This document shows positions 47,759-60,089 of a DNA stretch of 64,000 nucleotides, piece after piece. The position numbers and the translations under genes are program-made. The DNA is from Doris montereyensis (lineage: Eukaryota; Mollusca; Gastropoda; Nudibranchia; Dorididae). The notes under the pieces were generated by a model. It saw only the letters and a list, made by a program, of their open reading frames with translations. It was not told the DNA's origin and ran no database searches. Where the stretch lies: the NCBI GenBank assembly GCA_037039925.1, contig JAXRKP010000248.1:227501-291500 (forward strand). The letters are read 5' to 3'. How positions within the stretch are numbered: position 1 is the stretch's first letter; each line of letters starts with the position of its first letter.

Positions 47759-47950
47759 TCACATTACGTGCAGCTCATGTGATTCCCTAATACATTTTCT
47801 GCTGAGGACTACATAATGCTCAAATGTGTCCACTGAATATAAATCCGAGTTGAATTTTCTGTAGTCACCATGGGGATGCTTGGCATAAATTTCTGGTATG
47901 TTTTTGACAGTGGGACAGTCACTTGGGGTGAACAAGTTTGTTATCTCCAT
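47759..47950 (-). CDS. Unrecognised 63-codon frame, possible exon
   Basis: Minus-strand frame MEITNLFTPSDCPTVKNIPE, IYAKHPHGDYRKFNSDLYSV, DTFEHYVVLSRKCIRESHEL, HVM-stop. Composition looks protein-like and an acceptor-like 'ttacttttag' lies just upstream, but I cannot name a family and no partner exon was found. It may be a transposon remnant. Confidence 0.3.
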   Translation of the reverse strand: MEITNLFTPSDCPTVKNIPEIYAKHPHGDYRKFNSDLYSVDTFEHYVVLSRKCIRESHELHVM

Positions 47951-48414
47951 ACTAAAAGTAAGAGATTATCTCCACATTTACATATTTTGGTAAAGATACA
48001 TACATAGCTGATTGCTTCCATTTGACTTGTCTTAAAGAGACAAAATTAAGTCTGAAACGAAATCGTGTAACAGTAACAGGAAAAACAGAGACCCCATCCC
48101 CGATCTTTGTTTGCTCAAATTATACTTGTTCTGCAGACGTCATTCAATGCTCAAATTAGCCCGGTGCCATACACAATGGAGATGCTAAGATGTCTGCCTC
48201 AGTGCAAGAAGACTGGGTTAATTTTTGTCTCACCTGTCTAGTGACACTTCTGCCTGAAGCAGTTTCAGGTCAGGGAAAAAGAAACCATCTTTTCTACTGA
48301 TTGCACAGGAAGTGGAAATGGAAGGCACAGTCCCTATCCAATAATCACTTACATGTCTTACAAGTGTGAAAGATTTTTTATATCAAACTAAATCTATGTT
48401 GAATCTAGTTGTCA

Positions 48415-48680
48415 TGGAGTCAACCATTCAAAAGGCCAATGAATTGAAAGTTGAAACATGTTTTACGTATACGCAATTAACCATTCAACATCAAGAGTCT
48501 AAGGCCTCTGGACTGAATGCTGAACCAAGTTTTTACACAGAATTAACCATTCAACCGAAGAATAAGGCCACAATTGAAATTTGAACCGTCTTACACAAAA
48601 TTAACCATTTAACATTAGAACCTAAGGCTGCTGAATTGAAACTTGAACCATTTTCCATGGAATTAACCATTCAACATATG
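48415..48680. repeat. ~61-bp minisatellite, five diverged copies
   Basis: Each unit starts with 'aattaaccattcaac' and carries a 'taaggcc...ctgaattgaa...tgaacc' segment. Copies start near 48420, 48477, 48541, 48600 and 48660. Confidence 0.88.
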
Positions 48681-48689
48681 ACTGATCAG

Positions 48690-50490
48690 ATTGCTTCCCA
48701 TTATGACACAAAATTGCAATTAAGATTAATGGAAGATTACTTGTGAATAGAATGTTTTATGCTTTGTTGATGTGTAGTTGACATTATGAATTGTGAATCA
48801 GTTACTGTTCATTGGCCTGGAAGGATAAAGAAATAAGGAATGTTAGAATTTTGATGTCTTTTCCAACGATGGTCTACTTTATTGCGCATGATTTGGAATA
48901 AGACAGCTAGCAGGAATTTAGATTGTGTAAAGCGAGTGGACATTTTTCGGTTGTTTCTGTTTTAAGGGTGTGAATTTTTATGTTGGTAATTATTTGTTGT
49001 TATGCTTGACAACCCTGGCTTATAATGCAAAGATTGAAATATCACAAAACATTGCTTGCATCACTACAATGCAAATGCTTCATTGCTTTTGATCATAGGT
49101 TGCAGACGTTCATGTTGATTTGGTATAATGTGTCACCTTCCTGCTTCCATGAGTTAGTGTTTTTTTTTAAATGTTAATATATATATACAAATAACTTTTG
49201 TTTAGACTCACTTCATTGAGAGGAAAGAAATCAACTACTCAGGTGCATTTTAAATTTTGTATCGTTTTATCTTCGATTGATGTAAAGAAAATCTTTTTAA
49301 GACGTCTTTGAGATTGGAAAGAAAGAGCCTTGTAAACTGAAAAGTTGTTGAAATGTTAACACCTCTCCTACGTTGTTTTATAATGCCAATGTGTCAGGTT
49401 ATCAGCAGTAACAGTGAGCATTGTTCCAAGAAAGAAAGTTAACTCACATTCACATTGTCACAGCTGGCGTTTGCAGGTGTGTATTATTGTTATGGCTGTG
49501 ATACATATTATTATGTGTGTATGAGTTTTGTGAAAAGAGATAAATGGGCATGAGTATGTGTATGTGCAATGCGGGACTGCAAAGTAACGCAGTGATTCTG
49601 AGGTTCTAGTTCCATTGTTGATGACTGGCTGTAGAGACTTTTGCTAAATAAGGAAATGCTTTTCTTTGAACTTTGTATTAAAAAGTTTTAACATATTGCA
49701 TACGTTTTATTCACTTATGCATAGTACAATGTGTTTTTGTTTCTCTTTTCTTTTTACCTCCCATATTTTGTTTCTGGGTTGCTTCATCATGTATTTTAAA
49801 TGTTATAATTTATTCACCATCAATCACGAAATTCTGGTGTACATAATATAAACAATATTTTAAACATTCTGTTAAGTTTCCAATTCTTGGCTATTATTAT
49901 TTAGTTGAATTGTTGCATTAGATTTGATTTGTATAATTTGCTCTCTTAACATTTTCGTGGCTGTGTCCTTTTAGACTAGACATTCTTTTGAGTGATTTAA
50001 ACAAACCATATTGTACACTGCCACCCTGTGACAATTAATGGATCTTCATCTTCACATTGAAGTTGGAAGTACTTAACATTGTTGTCTTATGATATAATGG
50101 TATAAACGGAAATGAGATATAGGAAAGAAAAAACATGGGTAAGATATTTCTTTTATACAAATTTGCCCCACACCCCCATCCCTTCCTTTTCCACCCTCCC
50201 AGCGGACACAGGCATTCCATCCCATCACAAAACATAAGCCATTAATTTGTTATGTTATAAGAATTTCTATAACACTTCTGCATGTTATTCTCTCACTCAA
50301 TCTGGATCTTCTGCTTACTGCAATACAAATTTATATTCTGGCATCATGAGATGTCGGCTTAGAATTATGTTGTCCTAACTACACATAAACCGGTTTTGAG
50401 AAAAATACGCTGTAAAAATCTCAGCCGGCAAGAGAATCTGAAATTTATGAAAAACCTAGACCACCAAGTTTAGTTGGGGTTTTTTGTTGT
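48690..50490. other. Unassigned interval
   Basis: No exon, RNA or recognisable element. Mostly AT-rich single-copy-looking sequence. Confidence 0.45.
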
Positions 50491-50879
50491 TGTAAGATAA
50501 CCCTGATATCACTACAATCGTGGACGGGGTAAATTTCAATTAAACAAATTGTGAAACAAGGCTAATTGACGACTGAATTTGATAATTATTACATGTTTGA
50601 TGACTATAATCCCCAAACAGTCAATTATGTAGTTTTTTCTTTAAGATGATATTATTCTAAGCCAGTCCATGAATGATAGAGTCCCCCCCCCACCACCCAC
50701 CCTGTTTAAGCTCCCTGGCTTTTCCCACATATTGTTTCTCTTTGCTCATGTTCATAGTTCGTACCACTATGTCAAACTGAAATGTTATATAATACTTAAT
50801 CCTTTGATATGCCACCAATAAAGTGTCACTTTTATTTTGGTCTTTGTTACTTTTTTCTTCTGTTGATGAAGAATGAGCG

Positions 50880-51016
50880 GTTGTTGTTGGATGTTGCTGG
50901 TAGCTCCTGTTTCTTTCTTATCACTCTTTTAGTCTTTCACTTATCTTTCCTCTTGCTGTTGCCTCTTAATTCACCCCGAGATCGCCACATATGGTGGACA
51001 GGATATTTCAATGAGA
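50880..51016 (-). repeat. R1 interspersed repeat, copy 4
   Basis: Reverse complement reads 'tgtccaccatatgtggcgat', 'ctcggggtgaattaagaggc', 'aacagcaagaggaaagata', ending near 'taccagcaac'. A short 3' piece of the same family also occurs at 50500-50545. Confidence 0.78.
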
Positions 51017-51074
51017 GACACATAAAATCTGTCGAAGAAGCTGTTTGTCTTCATTCACAACTGTGGCCGGTTGG

Positions 51075-51205
51075 CGGATTATGCCGGTATGTCCTACTTT
51101 CCTTTCACCTTTTTACTTATCCTTTCGTCTTGCTATAATTTCGTCTTAATTCACCTTGAGATCCCCGCAAATGGTGGATGAGGTAAATTCCAACTAAACA
51201 CACAA
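51075..51205 (-). repeat. R1 interspersed repeat, copy 5
   Basis: Reverse complement reads 'tttacctcatccaccatttg', 'ggggatctcaaggtgaatta', then 'agcaagacgaaaggataag'. It lies in the same orientation as copy 4, 60 bp away, so they may be a tandem pair. Confidence 0.75.
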
Positions 51206-51309
51206 CCAAATCATTCACGAGCGTTCAGTCCCTATTTTCGCTTTGCAAGATTTGAGTATTTTTTGTGAGCGAGGTTTGCACTGAAACAATGCAAGCGTGT
51301 TAAAAACTG

Positions 51310-51610
51310 CATGGAACTATTGCAGGTGATTCAAAACAAAGCTGCCAGGGTCATTACAAAGACAAATTTATGCGAAAGCATCAGCCCTGTCCTGCACTCA
51401 CTACCCATGGAGAAGAGAATATCTTTCAAAATTGCTTGCCACACCTACAAATGCTTACACTACAGACAGGCTCCTAACCTGACGCTCTGATTGACATCAG
51501 CGTTCCGGCAAGAAGCATAAGATCCTCAAATGCAATCAACCTTAAAAAGAGGCGGTCAAAAACCAAATTCGCTGATTGATCTTTCTATGATGCTGGAAAC
51601 TATTAACTAC
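51310..51610 (+). mobile_element. CR1-like LINE C-terminal fragment
   Basis: Translation LQVIQNKAARVITKTNL, then LHSLPMEKRISFKIACHTYK and CLHYRQAPNL is the standard CR1-type polymerase ending. No RT catalytic part nearby. Confidence 0.7.
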
Positions 51611-51619
51611 ACAATTTTA

Positions 51620-53050
51620 AAATCAAATCTTAAAACAACTATTCCGGCTAGCGTATTTTTAACGTATATCGCTTGTATACAATTGTGTGATTTTCTCTGA
51701 AGTGCCATAGAGTATGATAAATGGATTAATTGACTTAATATTTTTTAATGAAAATGAAAAAAACATTTTTTTAATTATTTTAAGCTATGGACATGGGGAG
51801 TCTCAAGTTCTAATGTTATTTATCGGGTTTTTATTTATTTATTTATCACTATTTGTACTATATAATGTACATACTCCTCACCACTGTTGGTGTTAAGAGC
51901 CCCAGTGGTTGGGGACCTGAGAGTTCCTATATCAGATGTCTACAAATGTACTTATATTGCGTGAGTTTTTACACATATCCATTGAGTAAACCAAATCGTT
52001 TGTCGCATCAGTACCTAATACATAGTGCTCCAAACTTTGCATTCACCTATCTCTGGGACAAAGTTGATGAAAGTGAAAGCAAGCATTTTCTAATTGGCCT
52101 CTTTTTTTCTTCAAAGTCAAAGATAATATGATAATCAGAAAGATAAACCATTAAATGCACAAAACACATTGGCTTGATTGGTGAGTCATACTAAATCACG
52201 TTCAAACCTTCAACCAGTCTGCTTTGACTTTGAGGCTAATATTTCACCTTACCATCAGCAGCTGTTAAGCCTTCTTTTAACTGATGAGGTGTTCTTATTC
52301 TTATATATCATGAAATTTAAGACAAATAATTCTGCAGTGTGATAAAGTGTCCTTTTATCTGTTCTAAAAAAAAAGACGAAAATTTCAGATTGGTTATAGT
52401 GTGGTTTTTCCTTACTTACAAATGATTGTAATCATAATAGTATTAGCTTTAATGATTTTCGCTAAAATGCAGTATTAAAGAAGATATGATTTTATAATTT
52501 TTTACATTGTATTGTATCTAAAAAAAATTCTATAATACAAAAAAGTTCAGCAAATCATCAAGACTGCTAGGCTTCATCCTTTAAAGTAACTCAGAATACA
52601 CTCTTCATCCTCACATAGTCTGGTCATTAAAAGTGAAAAATTATGGTTTGAGGAACAGAAATACTTCTTATTACTGTTTCGCTGCTGCCACCACCACTAA
52701 GCTATGTTTTGTCTTTACTACATGTGCAGCGCAAAAGCCTGCTTGATTATGATCAGATTTCGCATTGCAACACAGCTGTCAAGCATGAGTCGCAAGATGC
52801 ACCATTACAATTACAATACAGTTCTAGCTTTACATGTGCTCTTAAATAGCTTCTTGTTCCCTTTGTTGTGTTTAGTGTCTTAAGTAAGAATAAGAGTTAA
52901 AATAAGCGTGACAATTTATTTTTAAAAATACATGTAACATACATACATAAATGATAAATCGAACGACATATGAAATTTTACAAATGCATCTTTTTATTTC
53001 CAGTTTTGAATCTTCTTTTTCCACAAATGTGTTTGGTATAATGCGCAAAA
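51620..53050. other. Unassigned interval
   Basis: No supported feature seen. Short open frames lack similarity that I can recognise. Confidence 0.45.
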
Positions 53051-53054
53051 ATAC

Positions 53055-53210
53055 ATGAAAAATAAAACAGACAAAGAACAAAAATATCAAAATTAGTTTC
53101 ACAGGGAAATGTTACAAACCAAACAGAAGAGCATGAAAAATAAAACAGACAAAGAACAAAAATATCTAAATTAGTTTCACAGGGAAATGTTACAAACCAA
53201 ACAGAAGAGC
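53055..53210. repeat. 78-bp tandem duplication
   Basis: Two nearly identical 78-bp units ('atgaaaaataaaacagacaa' ... 'caaaccaaacagaagagc'), differing at one or two bases. Confidence 0.93.
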
Positions 53211-53214
53211 GATG

Positions 53215-54589
53215 AGAACAATAAACCCTCAACAAAATTGTACATGGAACCCCCATTTCTTGACCTGTTTCAATACAAATTTTTTTTTTTTTTTTTATCT
53301 TTGTATCAGTCTGATATTCTATTAAGAAATAATTAAATAAATAAACACAAAAAAAAGTCTTTGAAAGTGGATTTTTATAGAAAATGGGCACACGAAATGG
53401 TCCCCGACTATACATACATATATAAAAGTTTAAATTTTCTTTTCTGGTTTATGGAAAAATGTTTCAATAGGAACATTGTTTTTGAATACCTTTGGAAGAA
53501 CAATTTTGAGAACCTAATGAGACAAATGTTCGGTAAAACGAAAATATATCAGTGAGTTCTTGTATTATGTTCTTCAGTAGTATAAGGCCCCAACTGAGGT
53601 ACAGTTCCTAACGCAATGTGAGCAACATGATACATGCCTGTTAAAACTACACATGAATAAATGACACATCATAAATTTTGATATATATGAACACAAATAT
53701 ATCAAGATAAAGGTGGTATGTTATCCCAATGAAATATCTTTTCTTTAAAAATAAGTTCAAAGTTCAAGGATGTAATGTTGAGGTTCCAGGAGTCAGCACA
53801 TTTTGTGCATGATGCTATTTATGTTTTGGGAGTTTTCTGTTGGCATAAAAATGTTCCTAAAAAAGTTGAAAAAGTGAATTTTGCAAGCCAGAAGTATTCT
53901 TTTACAACATCAACAAAAATTACGAAATATGATACATGTACATAGATAGAGGAAAATGTTCCACTTCAGTAAAACCAGTGAACAATTGAGCATCCATGCA
54001 CAGTAACTGGTAAACAGTGACTTTTTTGGTCAAAATGTGCTGCTTTCACAGGACAAACATATATTTTAAGGTATTAAAGATAACATATCACAAATGCTGA
54101 AGGAAAATAATAAATGTCCTATTTAGGACAAGAAGTTGATTATGGTATATAGTAAAAAGAAAAGAAAAAAAGAGCATATTCAGGCATTATACAAATTGAA
54201 TAAATCCACTAACAGTGTAAAGTAAGAGTGAAAAACAAAATCCAACTCAACAAATGTAAAAGTTGAGTGGGCACTTAGATAACTATAATGACTGAGCCAA
54301 TAATGTTGTAGCGAATGAAGTGAGAGATGGAATGTCATTTTCTGAACATAGCTGCAGTCTCATATTATGTGAGTTAGGGTAAGTCTTTATCTTTTAATTT
54401 TTCAGACAAGACATTTACTCTCTTTACCTCATCTGATAAGTTTATTTAATCATTGTTCCCTTCTTGAATCATATGTTTGTGGAGAATAGCTGTAGTGTAA
54501 TTATTGCTTTTCATTATCCAGTAATCACATGTGTTTTAATAGAAAACAATCAAATGGTTTGAATTATACTGACAAACTCTTTGCCCGTC
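53215..54589. other. Unassigned interval
   Basis: A T18 run near 53280-53297; otherwise AT-rich sequence with no supported feature. Confidence 0.45.
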
Positions 54590-54597
54590 ATCTAGTG

Positions 54598-55358
54598 CAG
54601 GGGTCACCAAACTTTTTTCAATGTGGGCCAGATGACTGAGAAAATCCCAACTGCATGCTGGAATTGGATAACTATTTTGTTCAATACCATACACTGGATA
54701 CATAAAAAAGATAAAGATAACAAACCTATTGATTTATCAATATGCAAAATACAAAAATTAAATAAAGACACAAACATATGAGGTGCAAAAACTGCTATAT
54801 CCAAAAAAGAGAACTTGAGAAAATCAATTTTGTCTTCCCTTAGTTCTAAATAAAGCCTGATCACTTTGATGTCTAGACTTAGAGCCGAATTATAATATGA
54901 TATAGTCAGTTTTTAACAAAACTGATTTCATATTCAGAAGACTGTTCATTCAGTCTGAGATGGTGAAAAAGCTCACAGTATGTAAAGATGGCACTCACCC
55001 CCTCACATACATATGTTTACCAAAAGTGTATTCAAATTAAGGGATGTTGTGATGGGACAATTATATCAATATCAGACCTTACTTACTTACTGCCCGTTAG
55101 GCCAGTTGGTATGTAAGGTAGCAATGAAGGATCTCCATGTCTCTCTTTCCAATGCAAGCGTTTTTATGGAATTTCATGTTACTATAAAAGAAAATATCAG
55201 AGTCAGACCTAGTGTGCACATATCTCAATCTCACAAACCAAGCAGCAAAAAAAGAACCAACCCCTAAAAAACGTAAACTAATGAGATTTCCTGTATGGTG
55301 GCGGGGCAGACGAACTGACACTGCCAGCCGGATGTGGCCTGTAGTTTGGTGACCCCTG
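54598..55358. mobile_element. hAT-type DNA transposon, non-autonomous
   Basis: Perfect 16-bp terminal inverted repeats CAGGGGTCACCAAACT. 8-bp duplications atctagtg (54590-54597) and atttagtg (55359-55366), 7 of 8 identical. The 761-bp body has no transposase frame. A tacttacttac patch near 55078 resembles a SINE-A tail remnant inside it. Confidence 0.85.
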
Positions 55359-55714
55359 ATTTAGTGTGACAAATTTAATTCAATCAGAAAGAATTTGAGG
55401 TAATACATAGATAGCATTGAAGAGCTGCCAAAATACAGGGGAATCAAAATCAAGGAACCTGCATTCCTGAAACTGTATAAAGATTTTATTTGTTTGTTGT
55501 TGAGGCGTATTCTCAATCAGGCATGGTGGTATTGACATGCCACAAATTAATTTTTAAAAAAATACTTTTCAGTAACACGTGTTGCTATATGTCTAACAAA
55601 TGTAAAGAAAATGTCTACATTAGTTGAGGTACTATAGATGAACATCGTCACGTCCAAATAATATGTCTTGGTATATTTTGACGTAATAAGCTTGGGTATA
55701 ATAAAAAAAAAAAG

Positions 55715-55996
55715 AAATAAAGTTCCTTCAAGGCCGTTACAGCTCATAGAGCCGTAGCTTATCCCAGTTTCAATAGCATGAAGTGGAACAGGTGATAATG
55801 ATCACCTCCTGGACAGGACGTGTCTGATGCAGGCTTTTACTTCCAAGCTGTTGCTTGTACCCATTTACACCTGGATTGAGTGAGGAAAATGCGTGTTAAT
55901 TTCTTTCCCAAGGAACACAATGGTGGACTTAGCTTGGCCAGGATTCAAACCTGGGACCTTATGATCCAGCAGCCTAACCACTCAGTCACCGACACC
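55715..55996 (-). mobile_element. SINE-A, diverged full-length copy
   Basis: Minus-strand copy with head 'gtgtcggtgactgagtggtt', B-box-like ggtttgaatcc, body and 3' end shared with the family. It is followed by an A-rich tail (plus-strand aaaaaaaaaaagaaata). Possible duplications ataagcttggg (55686) and ataagcttagg (56005). Confidence 0.85.
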
Positions 55997-56019
55997 ATTA
56001 TAAGATAAGCTTAGGTAGT

Positions 56020-57079
56020 CCTTAAACCCATGCGGCAAGACATGAACGTCCCTCTCCTGTTATAAAATCTCATCCATCATGTCTATCAATTCATCTTCAC
56101 GTCCCATTGTGTATAGTCTGCCTATCGTTGATTGTTTCTGACTTGCAATTATTACATATTTAAAGTTTGCACCTCTGTGATTGATGCAATACACTTCCTT
56201 ATTGAGACAGTTGTTGGGTACCTAGAGGCTTTCATCTACTTCAGGTTTCTGTGTTAGAAATCAATCATAATGCATGTTTAAGCAGTTATACTTTCAAAGT
56301 AGCCAGCCATACAGTATGTCTTATTAAAGCAAATGCATAATATATACATATATATATAGAGATGTTAAAACATTCTCTGCCAAAAACCTTAAAGCCTTTG
56401 ATATTCCGCACATACACACTCACAATCCTACAAACAAAGATTATCTAAAAGGTAGAAAAATACAACATTCAAATATACAAAAGTGCACTCACACCTTCAA
56501 ACTGGAACTATTGAACAAAATAAACACATCGGTGAGATGGGGGAATCTTAAGTTCGAAACAAAGAAGAACTCTATTGTAAATATCAAGCTTCCTTCATTA
56601 TCATTTCATTGTGATACCTTAAGTACAAGAAAGTACAACAAGACAAGGAATTCCATTCTTCTATATGTGAAAACAAGTTTAAAAAATAATCAAAGTAGAT
56701 GAAATCCAGGCCATGGTTTAAAAGAAAGGTTTAAAAGATAAGAAAACAAGATGAAAAAAAATCTGTGACACAAACAGTTTTAGAAAACATACAATCATAG
56801 CCGCCAATTTTTTTCTAATAAAAAAAAGACTGTACAGTCTCCGACCCCACAATCGAATTCTAGCTTGCCTGTGGCCCAGTAATATTCCATTGAATGATAG
56901 TTTATATTATACTTGCATTAGTCCCTTTAAGATAAATAATCAAAATACCCCCTATTGGCCTTTCTTCCTAAGTGTGACACTGTAGTTTCACGAACTCAGA
57001 ATAGCGTCTTTGGACTTTGATACTACAATAATCTCTGGGGTCTATGTAACTTGTAAGGTTTCTTAAAACACAAAATACA
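56020..57079. other. Unassigned interval
   Basis: No supported gene or element. Confidence 0.45.
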
Positions 57080-57205
57080 GTCAAACCTCTTATTTCTACT
57101 CTTCAAGGCAAGACCAGACATATGGACCAGAAGTGAAAAAAACACACAGTCAACCCTCATATTTTTACTATTCAAGGTAAGACCAGACTTATGGACTCAA
57201 AGCAA
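57080..57205. repeat. ~66-bp tandem duplication
   Basis: Two copies: 'cttcaaggcaagaccagaca' and 'attcaaggtaagaccagact' with matching flanks (tcaaacctcttattt / tcaaccctcatattt). It leads straight into the 57.2-kb minisatellite. Confidence 0.85.
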
Positions 57206-57229
57206 AAAAAAAACAACAATCCCAACATA

Positions 57230-57690
57230 CATGCAGTCCCACTGTAGGCCTGGAAGCAGATATTGATGTGACATTGACATGCAACCCCCCTGTAGGCCTG
57301 GAAGCAGATATTGATGTGACATTGACATGCAACCCACTGTAGGCCTGGAAGCAGATATTGATGGTACATGCAACCCCCCTGTAGGCCTGGAAACAGATAT
57401 TGATGGTACATGCAACCCCCCCCCCCCTGTAGTAAGCCTGAAAACATATATTGATGGTACATGCAGCCCCCCTGTAGGCCTGGTAACAGATATCAATGTG
57501 ACATTGACATGCAAGCCCCCTGTAGGCCTGAAAACAGATATTGATGGTACATGCAACCCCCCTGTAGTAAGCCTGAAAACAGATATTGATGGTACATGCA
57601 ACCCCCCCTGTAGTAAGCCTGAAAACAGATATTGATGGTACATGCAACCCCCCTCCCCTGTAGGCTTGGAAGCAGATATTGAAGGTACAT
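57230..57690. repeat. Minisatellite with two alternating unit lengths
   Basis: Core 'gtaggcctggaaacagatat' followed either by 'tgatggtacatgcaacccc' (short form, about 42 bp) or 'tgatgtgacattgacatgc' (long form, about 53 bp), with 'gtagtaagcctg' variants. About ten units. Open frames across it in several phases are by-products. Confidence 0.93.
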
Positions 57691-57929
57691 AATCTCATCA
57701 AGCTCCAGTCTTCTATGACATTACCATGACTAGCTGAACATAATCAATATCCAGTCTAAGCAACAGAGTAAAAACAAAAACAAGAAAGCCAAGATAAATG
57801 CTCTCTTGTTTCTCTTTCCTATCGATCAAGAATTAAAAGAAATGTAATCTTTTAAATTGAAAAAGAAAGAAAAAAACCATTGTGGATATGGAAATAGGTA
57901 ACAAGGACTAGAATCCTGATTTCTTTTAG

Positions 57930-58040
57930 GCATACGGCATCATGTGGTAGTTTGCCATTGTTTTCCATGCTGCCTTTACTTTCACAGTCTGAATGGGCCT
58001 AGCTACCCATTTCGCTACTGGGTCGATAAGAGGGCTTATG
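57930..58040 (-). mobile_element. SINE-B 3' fragment
   Basis: Minus strand: 'gtaaaggcagcatggaaaac', 'aatggcaaactaccacatga', 'gcctaaaagaaatcagg', then ctagtccttgttac. The tRNA head was not found. Confidence 0.75.
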
Positions 58041-58044
58041 TAAC

Positions 58045-60089
58045 ATGAGCATAAACAGCAAGCATTACTTTGATTGTTTACTTTTGAAAGATGCCTTGGT
58101 GTTTGTTTGGAGTAAAGTGTGTCCATCATGAGGGTGATCTCAAGGTAGATGCCTTGGAAGGAAAGGTGAGACTCATAAGGGGATAACGACATAGCTGAGA
58201 AGAAAAGGATTGAAAAGAAGTCTTATGATCTTTTACCATTCTAGGAATACATGACAACATGTTCAGTCAGTTCTCTTTTTGCCTCTCACTCTCAAGTAAA
58301 ATATCAAAGGCTGGACTTTTGTTGTGGGTTGCAGAGAAAACCAAAGACACAAAACGATCCTTAGAAGCTGCATCAGAAATAATGAGTGAATAATTTCATT
58401 CCTTTGAATGGTAAGGCACCTTATAAACAAAAGAAAATCATACACACAATGAACATAATTTCCATTCTTGGTTCAAATAATTTTATAAACATATACATTA
58501 TATACATATTTACTTGAAACTCCTGTTGCCTTAAAAGATCAAGTTCACATAGTTCATGCCCTTAGCTAGTCTTTATGGTTTTCTCATCCCACCTTCAAGG
58601 GCCCATGTTGGAGCTCAGTGGAGGTGCATTTCTCAACTTTATGTCTAATGCAACACTTTCTTTTCTTCTTCCAAAGATCATCTCTGATTATTCCACTTGC
58701 TTTTTTAAAAACATGTTTACAATAGCATAAATATACCAGTTCACTTCTAATTTCCCCAAAGACAATGAAATAGAAATGGGTTGGGTTTTTTCAGTGCGAT
58801 AACCCAAAATACACTGAAACAATTCCTCAAAACGCTCATCATAATCTGTAAAACAAATTACTGGAAAAAACTAAATTTTGAATTAAATATCATGAGAAGG
58901 TGCAAAGACAAAAACACTATTGTCATTTTATGAATTCACTTTAGGTGGAGAATAAAAAAATCAAATGGAAGGAAGCATTGCAAAACAATGCACTCAGTTG
59001 TCAGACTCGAAAAACAAAACAAAAACATAAACAATTTTTTGAGTCACGTTAATATTTTGGTTATAAATTAATTGCATTGAATAAAAAAGGATAAAGAAAG
59101 ATTGAAAACAAAAGTCAGTGTAAATAAAATAAAACTAAGTAAATGGGACTTAACAGAAATTCTCAGATGAATAAAACATTAAAAAAAGAAAAAAGAATAC
59201 ATTTTAATCCAGAACTGATCGAGAGGCAAATTGCTCAGAAGATTGAATCAATTCCCACAAAAATTCATGCGGCCATCAAATTGTCTTTAATAACTTCTTC
59301 AATGACATCATCACCAAAATATTTTTATATTCGAGTTATTCATATTTTTATAGCTGTAACTTCATGAAGGTCCAAGGCTGAATAAAGTAAAATATCTCAC
59401 AATCAGTCTTATTGCTCTAGTTCGAATACAAGCTATAATGCTAAAGGGAATTAATAAGCCAACATTATACAGGAACAAAATATGGTTAATTCAATTTTTT
59501 TAAAAGTCAAATATAACATAATCAATTATTTTAATTTTTAATTCACTCTTGGCTTAAAAGTTAGCCTTGAATTCAAATTTAAAGGATAACATTCTAACAC
59601 AATAGTGATAATCATCAAGTAAAAGAAAGAGTAAGAAAATAGAAATGATAAAAAAGAAGAATCACCCAACAGCACCAACTTATCATCCATCGGTTAATTT
59701 CACATGCTCCAGATCACAATTACTGTGAAAAGGGCGACAAAACTATAAACCATTGATCATAATATGTAATTTCTTCAAATCCACAAATCTTAGCATAAAG
59801 TAGCAGCCCTAGTTCTGTCTCAAATGAGAGTAGACATTAGTTACATTTACATTCTTTCCAGGCCTTGATGCCCCAGACCCAAAGTCTTATCCCGCATTAA
59901 GTAGAATAGATGGCACAAGATTGCTCCCGATTAGGGGGCTGGGCTGGGCAAAGCTTTGCTTCCAGATATTGCTAGAACTAGTAAGGGCTCATTTACCCTG
60001 GCTGGAGTGAGGTGTAAAGTATAACAAGTCTCATACTCAAAGTTGAGTGCAGGATCCTGAATTTACCATTGCTTTCCGTCTTTGAAAGT
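58045..60089. other. Unassigned interval
   Basis: No supported gene or element found; AT-rich, with A-rich stretches. Confidence 0.45.

Noticed and set aside
49560..49640. tRNA-like or SINE head (gcagtgattctgaggttctag)
   Set aside because: Only a weak B-box resemblance; no A box or body.
57172..57701. Overlapping frames up to 170 codons
   Set aside because: By-products of the alternating minisatellite; repeated peptide in three phases.
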